This document shows, one piece after another, positions 1-8,762 of a stretch of 64,000 bases of DNA. The DNA comes from Parvibaculum sp040216885. Its GTDB lineage: Bacteria > Pseudomonadota > Alphaproteobacteria > Parvibaculales > Parvibaculaceae. Made by a program: the position numbers and the translations under genes. Under the pieces are notes generated by a model. That model was not told where the DNA came from, ran no database searches, and worked only from the letters and a program-made list of their open reading frames with translations. How positions within the stretch are numbered: the stretch's first letter is position 1; every line of letters begins with the position of its first letter. The DNA is taken from contig JAVJOG010000023.1 in the NCBI GenBank assembly GCA_040216885.1, forward strand, positions 62,001 to 126,000. Reading direction: 5' to 3'.

Positions 1-3000
1 TGGAACTGCGCACGACAGCACTGTTCCCCTTCGACGAAATCCCGGTGCAACTCTGGGTCAACGACACGCCGCATCTGTTCGGCGACAGCCGCACCATCAT
101 GGCAAAGCGCCTGCCGCGCACCAGGGAAGACGACGAAGCGCTTGCCGAATTGCGCGAGGCGGTGCGTTTCGCGGGCGGCGAGGTCGAGAACGTCAAGCCG
201 GTTCACATCTATCGCACGCCGCCCATCGGCCTGGTCGACAAGGGACAGGAAGCCTCGGGCGGCGCCATGGACCTGCCGGAGGTTTCGGAGAACTGGCGCG
301 TTCCGGTGAAGGACGGCGACGTCATTCAGGGCGTCAACGCGGCCGCCGACAAGCTGCGCACCGAACCTTTCCACGCCAAGGCCGTGGTAGTGAACTCGCC
401 GGCCGAAATCGTCCGCCATGTCGCGCCCGCCCTCGGCAACGCGCAGAACCTGACCTGGACGCGCGCGGTCGCCGAAGCCGCGCGCTGCACCGGCGTACCG
501 TTCGAGACGCCGGTCGATTTCGACGCGCTGGCAAGGCGCAAGGCCAGGACGTTTTCCAACACGGTGCTGCTCGACGATGCGGCCAAACGCGCCACCGGCA
601 AGCAAATCCTCGGCGATCTGAGCGGGTACGGCAGAGCGGCGAATTTCGTGGCCGATCTCGGCGCCAGCGGAATTCAGAGCCCGAGCGCCTTTACCGGCGG
701 CAAGACCTATTCGCTCGACATGCGGGTCGGCGATCACGCGGCCATGCTGATCCTGCGCGAGGCCTTCATCGAAATGATGACGCGCCAGATCGAGGAACTT
801 TCGGCAATCAAGTCGGACGACGCGCTTTACGGCTTCCGCGCCAGCGTCGAAATCCCGTCCTCCTACGCGCCGAACCATCCCTTCGCGGACATCGACGTCA
901 GGTCACCGAACGGCCAGACCGTCTATTACCCGTTCAGCTATGCAAGTGACGCATTGTTGAAGGCGGAACTCGGGCTCGACGCCGAGGCGGCCGAAGCCTG
1001 GCGGCTCGACGCGACGCGCCAGTTGCTCCGGCAGCACATCGCCGCGCTGCGCGAGGCGCGCGCCAAGGCGCAGGCGATCAAGACCTGCGGCGACCATCAG
1101 AAGCTGGTCGACCTGACCGGCCACGGCTTCGCCGCCGTCAACCGCTATGCGCGCAGCCGCCTGATGACCGCACAGCCGGTTCGCGGCGAACGCGACGACG
1201 CCTGGAAGGCCGACCGCGTGGCCCGGGCCTGGCTGAACGGCGTGCCGGTCTTCGCCGAGGCACTGGCGGCGCAGCAGGAACTGTCGGCGCAGGACACGAA
1301 AATCATCATGACCGCCGTCGCCATCGGCACCTCCGGGGCGGCGCTGGGCGGCGGCCTTGTTGGCTGGGCCACCGGCTTCGAGGCGTTATTCTTCAGCACG
1401 ACGGCCACCCTTGGCGACATCGGCAATGCCGCACATGCGCTTTACACTCAGGTCGGTCACAAGCTGAACACGTCGGCCGAAGTGCGTTTTGCGCGCAATG
1501 CTCACGCCGTTCTCGGCAATGCGCGGCTCGAACAGGCACTGGCCGAAGACCGCCACTGGGCGGAAATCTCGGCCGGGCTTTATCTCGATGTCGTGCCGAG
1601 CGTCGCCTTTACCTCGGGCGCCGAATTCCTGAAGGGCCTGTCGGATATCGGCGGCACGTCCAAGTCGCTCTATCGCGGCGGCAAGCGGCTGGTGTCGCAG
1701 GCGCGGTCGATCACGCGCGGACGGCAAATTCTCGGCGAGGTCGGCGTCGGCACCGGCGTCGGACAGGCGGCGCCGCCGAAACTCGTGCAGCTCGAACCAC
1801 CTAAAATTCCGGCCGAGGATTTCGCGAAAAACTTTCCCGACGGCAAGGACGTACAGCGCGCTTCGAACCTCGAACTCGACGATCTGATCGATCCCGCCAA
1901 TCCCGGCCAACTGCCGGACGTGGAGGACCTGACAAAGACACAAGCCCTGCCGCCGGCGCAGCCGCGTGGACCGCCGGCCCCTGCCACCGGCAGCGGCGAC
2001 GACACAGTTCGACTGGGCACACCGGCCACGCCCGCGCCGCGCAGTGCCAGCGCCGACGACACGATCCGCGCCGGCCAGCCGGGCGACGGCGCATCGCCAG
2101 CCACGGGCGCCGAACCTCAGCGGCTTCCGGAAGCCGAGGCCGCCAGCGCCAACGCCGATCAGCTCGACCGTCTGCGCCGCGATGCCGACGCTGCCTACGA
2201 GCGCTCGCAGCAGCTTGCGCAGGAAGCTTTCGCGCAGAACCGCGCGATCGATGCCGCGGAAGGCAACGAACTTCTGAAAGGTGCCCACACCGCGGCGGCG
2301 CAGGAAGTTGTGGAAATCGCGGTCGATCAGGCGCGCCGCGCCGGCCTGACCGAATCCGAAATTCACGCGATCATTTCGAAATACGACGTGACGAGCGGAC
2401 GCGGCGACCTGATGCGCTTTGCGCTGGTCGACGAGTTGCAGCGCGTGTCCGTCCAGCGTCTCGGCTATGAACTGGTCGACGGTCTCTACGCGCAGGACGT
2501 GATGGAGCTGGTGACGCGCAGCTATACCGGCGCGGCCGAGCCCGCCGACCTTGCACGATTGAAGGTCTGGATCGACCGGGCCGCCGATGCCGGCGAGGAT
2601 TTCTTCTCGCGTCTGCAACGGCAAGGCACCTACACCGATCTCGACGGGTTTGAGGTGCTCGCCGACGCCGAAGGCATCGCTTCCTTGCGGAAACTCGCCG
2701 CCGATAACGATCTGCTGCCCATGGGCCTGCTCGAAACCCAGGCGCTGACGGCGAGCGAAAGGCTGGCCGAAAGCTCGATCGGCAAGATCCGCAACCTGCC
2801 GGAACCGCAACGCATCGATGTGATGAACGCGATATTCGACGCGCGCCGCATCGCCGCCGAGGCGGGCATGGCGGCGCTCGACGCGACCGAGCGCGCGGCG
2901 CTGCGTATCGGCAACGACGTCGTCGGCGACGCGGGCGGGGTTCCGGCCTGGGCCCGCGGTCTCGACAGAGCCTCCTACGAAAGGATCGCGCATCTCGGCC

Positions 3001-3980
3001 GTCGCACCGACGTGCACAGCCTGATCGAGGCCGATCCGTCGCTGCTGCGCCAGATCGCGGACGATCCCGATATCCGCGCGGCAATCGAATTGCAGGCCTA
3101 CCGCGACCCGGCCGACTTCCGCAAGGTATTCGCCTCTGAACAGAAGCGCACCAGAGGGCCCTTGTCGGGCGCGTTTACCGAGGCGAACGAGGATCACTGG
3201 CTGCCGAAGCAGGTGATGAAAGACGGCAAGGAGCAGCCGGTTGCCTTCAAGCATGAGCTGCTGGAAGGCGACGGGAAGAAATTCAGCACCGACAAGCTTC
3301 TGAGCGGCGGCGACGAGGTTGCCGTCGTCGAGCGCGAGCTCGGTCCCGCCGACCTGCCGGAATTCGCCGGTGCGAAGCAGATGACCTGGTCCTACATGGA
3401 AGCGAAGCTGCTGCCGGACTTCTTCGACAATGTGAACGTACCGATGATCAAGGATCGCGGCACGAGTTCGGCGGCCATGCTCAACATGCGCGCCTTCCAC
3501 AATCTCGACATTCCCTATGGCGACCCGTCGCTGAAGCTCATCAAGATGTCGAATGTCGAGAATGCCAATACCAGCGTTCAGATCGCCTGGATGAAGCGTG
3601 TCTACGGCAAGGACTGGACCAAGTATCTGAAAAACACCCATTCGGTGCGCTACGCCGAATCGGCGCTCAATCAGGCCGGCTTCCGCATCAAGGAGGTGCG
3701 GCTGGGCAGCACACCGCCGCTGCGGATGAACGCGCGCGGCATGGTGGAGGGCACGTTCTTCAAGGCCAAGGAGAAGCCGATGGAGTTCCTCGCCCGCTAC
3801 GGCGTCTCGCCCAACGAGGCGATCGAGACCGGGCACGACATCTACATCGTCGTCGAACCTTTCGGCGCGGCACCGCGTTCCGCATCGACCGCCCCGTTGC
3901 GCCGCCGGCGGCGCTCTCTGCCCGGCTGGCGGACCGCACGACGCGCAATGCCGGTCAGGGCCGCTCGAGCTCGCGCATAA
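1..3980 (+). CDS. Very large protein of unknown function, left end cut by the window
   Basis: The frame is open from the first bases of the window, so the start lies to the left; the GTG at 45 is only an internal candidate. About 1325 residues are visible. A hydrophobic, glycine/alanine-rich stretch near visible residues 420-470 looks like one or two membrane segments. A Pro/Ala/Thr-rich linker (about 630-710) precedes an Ala/Glu-rich helical region. The last 250 or so residues look globular again, with many aromatic and charged residues. I recognise no family. An N-terminal body, membrane segment, linker and distinct C-terminal domain is the general layout of secreted or contact-dependent effectors, but that is inference. 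The final 40 residues are Arg-rich and read like an out-of-frame tail (see findings). The end overlaps the convergent Rieske gene by 26 bp. Confidence 0.75.
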   Translation, partial: ELRTTALFPFDEIPVQLWVNDTPHLFGDSRTIMAKRLPRTREDDEALAELREAVRFAGGEVENVKPVHIYRTPPIGLVDKGQEASGGAMDLPEVSENWRVPVKDGDVIQGVNAAADKLRTEPFHAKAVVVNSPAEIVRHVAPALGNAQNLTWTRAVAEAARCTGVPFETPVDFDALARRKARTFSNTVLLDDAAKRATGKQILGDLSGYGRAANFVADLGASGIQSPSAFTGGKTYSLDMRVGDHAAMLILREAFIEMMTRQIEELSAIKSDDALYGFRASVEIPSSYAPNHPFADIDVRSPNGQTVYYPFSYASDALLKAELGLDAEAAEAWRLDATRQLLRQHIAALREARAKAQAIKTCGDHQKLVDLTGHGFAAVNRYARSRLMTAQPVRGERDDAWKADRVARAWLNGVPVFAEALAAQQELSAQDTKIIMTAVAIGTSGAALGGGLVGWATGFEALFFSTTATLGDIGNAAHALYTQVGHKLNTSAEVRFARNAHAVLGNARLEQALAEDRHWAEISAGLYLDVVPSVAFTSGAEFLKGLSDIGGTSKSLYRGGKRLVSQARSITRGRQILGEVGVGTGVGQAAPPKLVQLEPPKIPAEDFAKNFPDGKDVQRASNLELDDLIDPANPGQLPDVEDLTKTQALPPAQPRGPPAPATGSGDDTVRLGTPATPAPRSASADDTIRAGQPGDGASPATGAEPQRLPEAEAASANADQLDRLRRDADAAYERSQQLAQEAFAQNRAIDAAEGNELLKGAHTAAAQEVVEIAVDQARRAGLTESEIHAIISKYDVTSGRGDLMRFALVDELQRVSVQRLGYELVDGLYAQDVMELVTRSYTGAAEPADLARLKVWIDRAADAGEDFFSRLQRQGTYTDLDGFEVLADAEGIASLRKLAADNDLLPMGLLETQALTASERLAESSIGKIRNLPEPQRIDVMNAIFDARRIAAEAGMAALDATERAALRIGNDVVGDAGGVPAWARGLDRASYERIAHLGRRTDVHSLIEADPSLLRQIADDPDIRAAIELQAYRDPADFRKVFASEQKRTRGPLSGAFTEANEDHWLPKQVMKDGKEQPVAFKHELLEGDGKKFSTDKLLSGGDEVAVVERELGPADLPEFAGAKQMTWSYMEAKLLPDFFDNVNVPMIKDRGTSSAAMLNMRAFHNLDIPYGDPSLKLIKMSNVENANTSVQIAWMKRVYGKDWTKYLKNTHSVRYAESALNQAGFRIKEVRLGSTPPLRMNARGMVEGTFFKAKEKPMEFLARYGVSPNEAIETGHDIYIVVEPFGAAPRSASTAPLRRRRRSLPGWRTARRAMPVRAARARA

Positions 3981-5088
3981 GCCACTTCTGATGCGCGTGG
4001 ATCGCACCTTCGAGGTGACTGAGGCGGCCGGCCCGCGCCGCGCCGCTCATGAGGCCGCGCTGCACGCCTTCGCAGGCCGGCAGGTCTTCCATATGGACCG
4101 CGAAAGTGCCTTCGCGCAGGAAGGTCTTGAGTGTTTCGGCGTCCGGCACATCGAGCGACTTGGGATGCGCAAGGAGATAGACGGTCAACTTGAAGCGGTC
4201 GACGCCGTCGATCTCCATGCGGTACCAGACGACGCTGTCGGCAAGCACCGCAAGCAGCATCGAGGGATAGACATTGAAGACGGAGAAGCCGCGCCGCGCG
4301 CGCTCGGGAATGCCGTCGAGCGGCTTGAAGAGCGTGTCCGAGAGACCGTTGTCCTTGTGCGGCATGCGCAGGGCGGCATAAGGCCCGTTCGTCTCCTCCG
4401 CATGGGAGATCGCGGCCGGATAATTCGGCTCGAAACTTTCCGGATGGATGGCGAAGTGGTGATAGGCCTCCATGAAATTGTCGGCGAGCACCTTCCAGTT
4501 GTAGGTCTGGTCGAACTCGATCCGGCCGGCGATTTCCATCTCGTCCATCTTCCAGGGCGCGAACTCCGCCGCGAGCGGCGCGAGAGATTGCGAAAGCGGC
4601 GCGGTCGCGCCGCTCAGATTGGCGAAGATGAAGCCGTTCCATATCTCGCAGCCGAAAGACGGCAGCGAGCACTCTTCGCGCTCGAAGCCCTCGGCCTTCT
4701 CCATCAGCGGCGCGGCCATCAGCGAGCCGTCAAGCGCATAGGTCCATTTGTGATAGGGGCATGAAATCGTGCCACTGCTTTCCGCGCCACTGCCGAGCAA
4801 CATCCAGCGATGGCGGCAGACGGCGGAAAGCGCGCGCACCCCTCCCTCTTTCCCGCGCACAATGAGGAGCGGTTCGCCTGCGACATCGATGCGGAAGCGA
4901 TCGCCGGGATGAGGGATTTCCGAGGCGCGGCCGACCGCGACCCAGTGGCGGCGGAAGACACGCTCGCGTTCCAGCGCGAAAATCTCCGGCGAGGTGTAGA
5001 AACCGGGCGGCAGCGTGGACGCTTCGGCAAGGGGCCGCAAGACGGCGTCCCGGCCTTCCTGCATGAGGCTTTCGAGCGGTGCTTTCAT
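3955..5088 (-). CDS. Rieske [2Fe-2S] aromatic-ring-hydroxylating-type oxygenase, alpha subunit
   Basis: This 377-residue protein has an N-terminal Rieske domain with ligands C91-x-H93 and C110-x2-H113. A C-terminal catalytic domain carries the mononuclear-iron motif ADNFMEAYHHFAIH, with H210 and H215 as likely iron ligands. Family members insert oxygen into, or demethylate, aromatic, sterol or quaternary-amine substrates, using electrons from a separate reductase. No reductase or ferredoxin gene is seen in the window. The open frame runs far upstream into the P450 gene, but ATG 5086-5088 is chosen because it gives the normal N-terminus and leaves 41 bp after the P450 stop. The two probably form one transcript (P450 first). 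The substrate cannot be read from the sequence. Confidence 0.88.
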   Translation of the reverse strand: MKAPLESLMQEGRDAVLRPLAEASTLPPGFYTSPEIFALERERVFRRHWVAVGRASEIPHPGDRFRIDVAGEPLLIVRGKEGGVRALSAVCRHRWMLLGSGAESSGTISCPYHKWTYALDGSLMAAPLMEKAEGFEREECSLPSFGCEIWNGFIFANLSGATAPLSQSLAPLAAEFAPWKMDEMEIAGRIEFDQTYNWKVLADNFMEAYHHFAIHPESFEPNYPAAISHAEETNGPYAALRMPHKDNGLSDTLFKPLDGIPERARRGFSVFNVYPSMLLAVLADSVVWYRMEIDGVDRFKLTVYLLAHPKSLDVPDAETLKTFLREGTFAVHMEDLPACEGVQRGLMSGAARAGRLSHLEGAIHAHQKWLMRELERP

Positions 5089-5129
5089 GGGACCACGTAA
5101 ATTTCGACCACGCGGCGAACCGCCCGTTC

Positions 5130-6476
5130 CTATTCCCGGACGATGACCGGCAGTTCGGTGATGCCGCGAATGAAATTCGAACGCAGGTATGCCGGTTCGC
5201 CGACGACTTCGACTTTCTTGAAGCGCTTCATGATCTCTTCCCAGAGAACGCGAAGCTGCATTTCGCCGACCCGGTTGCCGATGCAGCGATGAATGCCGAA
5301 GCCGAAGGAGAGATGATGCCGCGCGCCTTCGCGATCGATCAGGAATTCGTTGGCGCGGTCGATCTTGCTGTCGTCGCGGTTGCCCGAGACGTACCACATG
5401 GCGACCTTGTCCCACTTCTTGATTTGCTTGCCGCCAAGCTCCGTGTCTTCGAGCGCCGTGCGGCACATATGGGCGACCGGACTCTGCCAGCGGATGATCT
5501 CGGACACCATGTTGGGAATGATGTCCGGGTTCTGCTGCAGCTTGCGGTACTCGTCCGGGAACTGATTGAGAGCCAGAACGCCGCCGGTGATCGAATTGCG
5601 CGTCGTGTCGTTGCCGCCGACGATCAGAAGCAGCATGTTGCCGAGATATTCGTTGGGCGACATGTTCCTGGTCGACTCGCCATGCGCGAGCAGCGAAATG
5701 AGGTCCGATCCCGGATTGGCCAGCCTGTCTTTCCAGACGCCGTCGAAATACTCCCAGCAGTTCCACAGTTCCTTGAAGGCGTCTTCCGGCGTCTCGAAAT
5801 AGGCCGGGTCGCCGATCCGCTCGACCGTGTCCGACCAGTGGATGAGCTTGTGGCGATCTTCCTGCGGCACGTTGAAAAGCGTTGCCAGCGTGCGGCCGGT
5901 GAGCTCGACCGAGACCTGGCGCACCCAGTTGAATTCCTCGCCGCGCGGCAGATCATCAAGGATGATGCCGGCGCGTTCGCGGATAAGCGGTTCGAGGGCG
6001 GCGAGGTTCTGCGGCGTGAACATCGGCTGCACGACCTTGCGCTGCTCGTCGTGCTTGGGCGGATCTTCCATGATGAACATGGGCAGATGGGTCAGGGGAT
6101 CGGGCTCGCCCTCGACGCGCATCCCGCCGAGGCGGATGCCGCCATTGCGGATGTCGGAGGAGAAAATCTTGTGGTTGGTGTCGACATACATGATGTCTTC
6201 GTATTTCGTCACCGACCAGTAGCGGCCATAAGGGCCCGTCTCGTTCAGATGCACCGGGTCTTCTTTTCTCAGCCGCTCAAAATAGGGCAGCACCTTGTTG
6301 GCCGCGAAAAGTTCGTCATGCGCGGGGTCGAGTTCCTCCAGCGGGATCGACCACGGGTCGCGGTTGACGTCGATCTTCCACTTGGAAGCCATTTCGGCAT
6401 TCTTGCGGGTGTAGTCGCGGCCGGGCGCCGCTTGCCCTGTCGCCGCCTGTCCTGTCGCCGCTTGATTGTCGCTCAT
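5130..6476 (-). CDS. Cytochrome P450, CYP153-like alkane/fatty-acid terminal hydroxylase
   Basis: This 448-residue soluble P450 has the I-helix oxygen-binding motif GGNDTTRNS, the K-helix ExxR in EIIRWQ, and the haem loop FGFGIHRCIGNR with the axial Cys near residue 398. The phrases GPYGRYWSVTKYEDIM, LLLIVGGNDTTRN and MQLRVLWEEI are typical of the CYP153 group, which hydroxylates the terminal carbon of medium-chain alkanes, alcohols or fatty acids using ferredoxin and ferredoxin reductase. The N-terminus (about residues 5-17) has an Ala/Thr/Gly/Gln repeat, coded by a short tandem repeat near 6425-6465. It is the first gene of a likely two-gene operon with the Rieske oxygenase. CYP153 assignment is by motif recognition; a close sister family is possible. 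Confidence 0.9.
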   Translation of the reverse strand: MSDNQAATGQAATGQAAPGRDYTRKNAEMASKWKIDVNRDPWSIPLEELDPAHDELFAANKVLPYFERLRKEDPVHLNETGPYGRYWSVTKYEDIMYVDTNHKIFSSDIRNGGIRLGGMRVEGEPDPLTHLPMFIMEDPPKHDEQRKVVQPMFTPQNLAALEPLIRERAGIILDDLPRGEEFNWVRQVSVELTGRTLATLFNVPQEDRHKLIHWSDTVERIGDPAYFETPEDAFKELWNCWEYFDGVWKDRLANPGSDLISLLAHGESTRNMSPNEYLGNMLLLIVGGNDTTRNSITGGVLALNQFPDEYRKLQQNPDIIPNMVSEIIRWQSPVAHMCRTALEDTELGGKQIKKWDKVAMWYVSGNRDDSKIDRANEFLIDREGARHHLSFGFGIHRCIGNRVGEMQLRVLWEEIMKRFKKVEVVGEPAYLRSNFIRGITELPVIVRE

Positions 6477-6608
6477 CGCCTGTCTCCCTCGGATGCAGCC
6501 CCGGCCGGGACTTTAACATCCAATCGCCGGAAAAGCGGAATCCAACCGCATGCTGCGCGGCATTGCCGCAGCGTTGGGCGGAAGAAGCCGCGCGGCTGAA
6601 CGCCGGTG

Positions 6609-6815
6609 TTATTCCGGCGCACGCTGCCAGACAAATGTTTCGCCGCACAGCGCATTGCCGCAGGGCGCGATCTCGACCGCGGCGTCCTCCTCGGCGGCGA
6701 TCCAGCGGCCTTCGGGACCTTCAAGTGCGGCGGCCGGCCCGGCAAGAGCCAGAGCGGCAGCCGAAACAGCAAGAATGACACGCGTCGGATATCCCTCCCC
6801 CCAAACGACACGCAT
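6609..6815 (-). CDS. Short exported protein resembling the N-terminal part of DUF2147
   Basis: The frame codes 68 residues from ATG 6813-6815; an upstream start at 6845 would add 10. It begins with a signal-peptide-like stretch (RVILAVSAAALALAGPAAA). It then has EGRWIAAEEDAAVEIAPCGN and ALCGETFVW, which match the first strands of DUF2147 proteins (GxW...VxIxPCGxxLCGxIxW). DUF2147 proteins are usually 120 or more residues, but this frame stops at TAA soon after the LCG motif and no continuation is visible in other frames. It is either a truncated remnant or a genuinely short relative. It lies between the P450 and the sulfatase on the same strand. Confidence 0.4.
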   Translation of the reverse strand: MRVVWGEGYPTRVILAVSAAALALAGPAAALEGPEGRWIAAEEDAAVEIAPCGNALCGETFVWQRAPE

Positions 6816-6900
6816 ATTTCGCGCACCGTCGCACCAGAGGGTCAACGATCAAAAGCCCGGCGCAGGGAAATGTGATCCGGTCCCGGTTCCGCGCGCCGCC

Positions 6901-8565
6901 TCAATTCGGCCAGTAGATATATTCGTCGTCCTCCGCTTGCCGCTCGCGCAGGCTCTTGTCGATCGACACCGGCATCTCGACGCGCGACGGCCAGCCGGGC
7001 TCGGCCTGCTCGGCATTGTGTGCGTCGAGCAGGGCCACAAGCTCCGCGACCTTTTCCGGACGCCTGGCGGCCAGATTGTTTTGCTCGGTCGGATCATTGT
7101 CTAGATCGAATAGCCAGACCGCGTCAGGCCGTTCGGTGCGTTGCAGCTTCCAGCCCCGATGCAGAACGGTCTGGTAGTGCCCGCTGCGCCAGAACAGTGT
7201 TTCATGCAGCGGGTTTTCGGCATCCTCCAGCACGGTCAGCAGATTGCGGCCATCGACGATCCTGTCATCCGGCACGGGCACGCCTGCCACCGCCGCTGCC
7301 GTCGCATAGAGATCGAAATGATGCACTGGATGATCGTAGACTTGTCCAGCCTCGATCTTCGCCGGCCATTTGAGGAAGAACGGGACGCGGATGCCGCCGC
7401 CGAAGAAGGTTGCTTTCCAGCCGCGATAGGGCTGGTTGATCTCCGGCAGGCCGATGTAATGCGCGCCGCCATTGTCGGAGGTGAAGATGACGAGCGTGTT
7501 CTCCTCGAGCCCGTTTTCCTTCAGCGCATCAAGCACCTCGCCGACGCCGCGGTCGAGCGCGCGGATCATGGCACCATAGACGCGCAGCGTGTGGTCCTCG
7601 ATATGGGAAAGCGCATCGTAATCTTCCTGCGTCGCCTGCAGCGGCGTGTGCGGCGCCCAATGCGCCAGATAGAGGAAGAAGGGACGGTTCTTGTTGGCCT
7701 CGATCGCCTTGACCGCTTCGTTGGTGAAATAGTCGGTGAGATAGCGATCCGGCTCGAAGCGCGGGCCGCCGTTCTTGCGGGCGGCAAAGCGCATATTGGC
7801 CCAGAGAAAGCGGTCGATCGGGTCGAAATCGTTGCGCGCCTCGACCGAGGCCGGATCGTCGAGATTGAGATAGAGCCCCGACGCCATCAACAGGCTTTCG
7901 TCGAAGCCCTGGTCGTAGGCGGCCATGCCGTTCGTCTCGCCGAGATGCCACTTGCCGATATGGATCGTGCGGTAGCCCGCATCCTGCAACAGATTACCCA
8001 TCGAGACTTCGCTCTGGGGCATGCCCATTTCGGTGTAGTCGAGTTCCGGTCCTTCCGCGTCGCGCAGCACGGTCTGGCGCAGCGCATTCTTGTCTTCCGC
8101 CGCAAAACGCGTGGTGATGCGCGCCATGCCGGGCGGCATCGGCGTGAATTCGAAGCCGAAGCGCGTCGGGTAGCGGCCCGACATCATGGCCGCGCGCGAG
8201 GGCGCGCAGGTGCCGCTGCCGGAATAGCCATGTGAAAGAACAAGGCCGGCTTTCGCGATGGAGTCGATATGGGGCGTCGGCACCGTGCCGCCGGCAACGC
8301 CGCCGCCATTGAGCGTGATGTTGTTCCAGCCGAGATCGTCGGCAACGATCAGCACGATATTGGGGGGGCGTGTGCCCGCAGGCGCCTCGGCGACATCCGG
8401 TCCCGGCTCCCATTCGACCGTCTGGTTGGGGCCGATCGGATCGCGCCAGTCCATCACAATGGCCGGAAGCTGGATCGCATAGCGCTGAAAGGCAAACCAG
8501 CCCAGCGCCGCCACCGCAATCAGCACACCGCCGCCGATCGCCAGACCTCTCTGTCCGATTTTCAT
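6901..8565 (-). CDS. Membrane-anchored arylsulfatase-type sulfatase (S1 family)
   Basis: This 554-residue sulfatase has an N-terminal membrane anchor (residues 7-26), so the catalytic domain likely faces the periplasm. PNIVLIVADDLGWNN supplies the first metal-binding aspartates (D76, D77). The signature GTCAPSRAAMMSGRYPTR contains the C-x-P-S-R core, with C120 expected to be converted to formylglycine. ATG 8563-8565 is preferred over an upstream ATG at 8649 because GAGAGGG sits just before it and the anchor then starts properly. No formylglycine-generating enzyme is seen in the window. The substrate is unknown; sulfate esters of lipids, alkyl chains or polysaccharides are all possible. A perfect 17-bp palindrome lies 34 bp upstream. 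Confidence 0.9.
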   Translation of the reverse strand: MKIGQRGLAIGGGVLIAVAALGWFAFQRYAIQLPAIVMDWRDPIGPNQTVEWEPGPDVAEAPAGTRPPNIVLIVADDLGWNNITLNGGGVAGGTVPTPHIDSIAKAGLVLSHGYSGSGTCAPSRAAMMSGRYPTRFGFEFTPMPPGMARITTRFAAEDKNALRQTVLRDAEGPELDYTEMGMPQSEVSMGNLLQDAGYRTIHIGKWHLGETNGMAAYDQGFDESLLMASGLYLNLDDPASVEARNDFDPIDRFLWANMRFAARKNGGPRFEPDRYLTDYFTNEAVKAIEANKNRPFFLYLAHWAPHTPLQATQEDYDALSHIEDHTLRVYGAMIRALDRGVGEVLDALKENGLEENTLVIFTSDNGGAHYIGLPEINQPYRGWKATFFGGGIRVPFFLKWPAKIEAGQVYDHPVHHFDLYATAAAVAGVPVPDDRIVDGRNLLTVLEDAENPLHETLFWRSGHYQTVLHRGWKLQRTERPDAVWLFDLDNDPTEQNNLAARRPEKVAELVALLDAHNAEQAEPGWPSRVEMPVSIDKSLRERQAEDDEYIYWPN

Positions 8566-8599
8566 GATTGCCCTCTCATTCCTCACCGGTCCGCCGAGT

Positions 8600-8616
8600 T
8601 TAATGTAACACATTAA
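8600..8616. promoter_or_regulatory. Perfect palindrome, putative repressor operator
   Basis: TTAATGT-aac-ACATTAA is a perfect inverted repeat with 7-bp arms. It sits between the divergent sulfatase (start 8565) and fatty-acid-oxidation gene (start 8763). The size fits a dimeric TetR- or GntR-type regulator. No regulator gene is adjacent, so the binding protein is unknown. Confidence 0.5.
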
Positions 8617-8762
8617 CAGGTCAAGCTTGTGGGCGGCGTACCTGTTCAACCGCCGACCGGAGCCGTGGACCGCTGCACAGCGCCGCGTCTGGCGCGGCCG
8701 GACCCCGCCGCTATAATCCCGGCCTCAAAACACCAGAAGAACAACCGCCGGGAGGCCCTTCC

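Noticed and set aside
1386..4007. An 873-codon minus-strand frame under the large first protein
   Set aside because: Its sequence is biased and domain-free, and the plus-strand frame has the better codon pattern over most of its length.
5089..5766. N-terminal extension of the Rieske frame into the P450 gene
   Set aside because: The extension is out-of-frame P450 sequence; ATG 5086-5088 gives the normal family N-terminus.
6425..6465. Short tandem repeat coding Ala-Thr-Gly-Gln at the P450 N-terminus
   Set aside because: The repeat keeps the frame and lies in a variable N-terminal region, so no phase-variation effect is evident.
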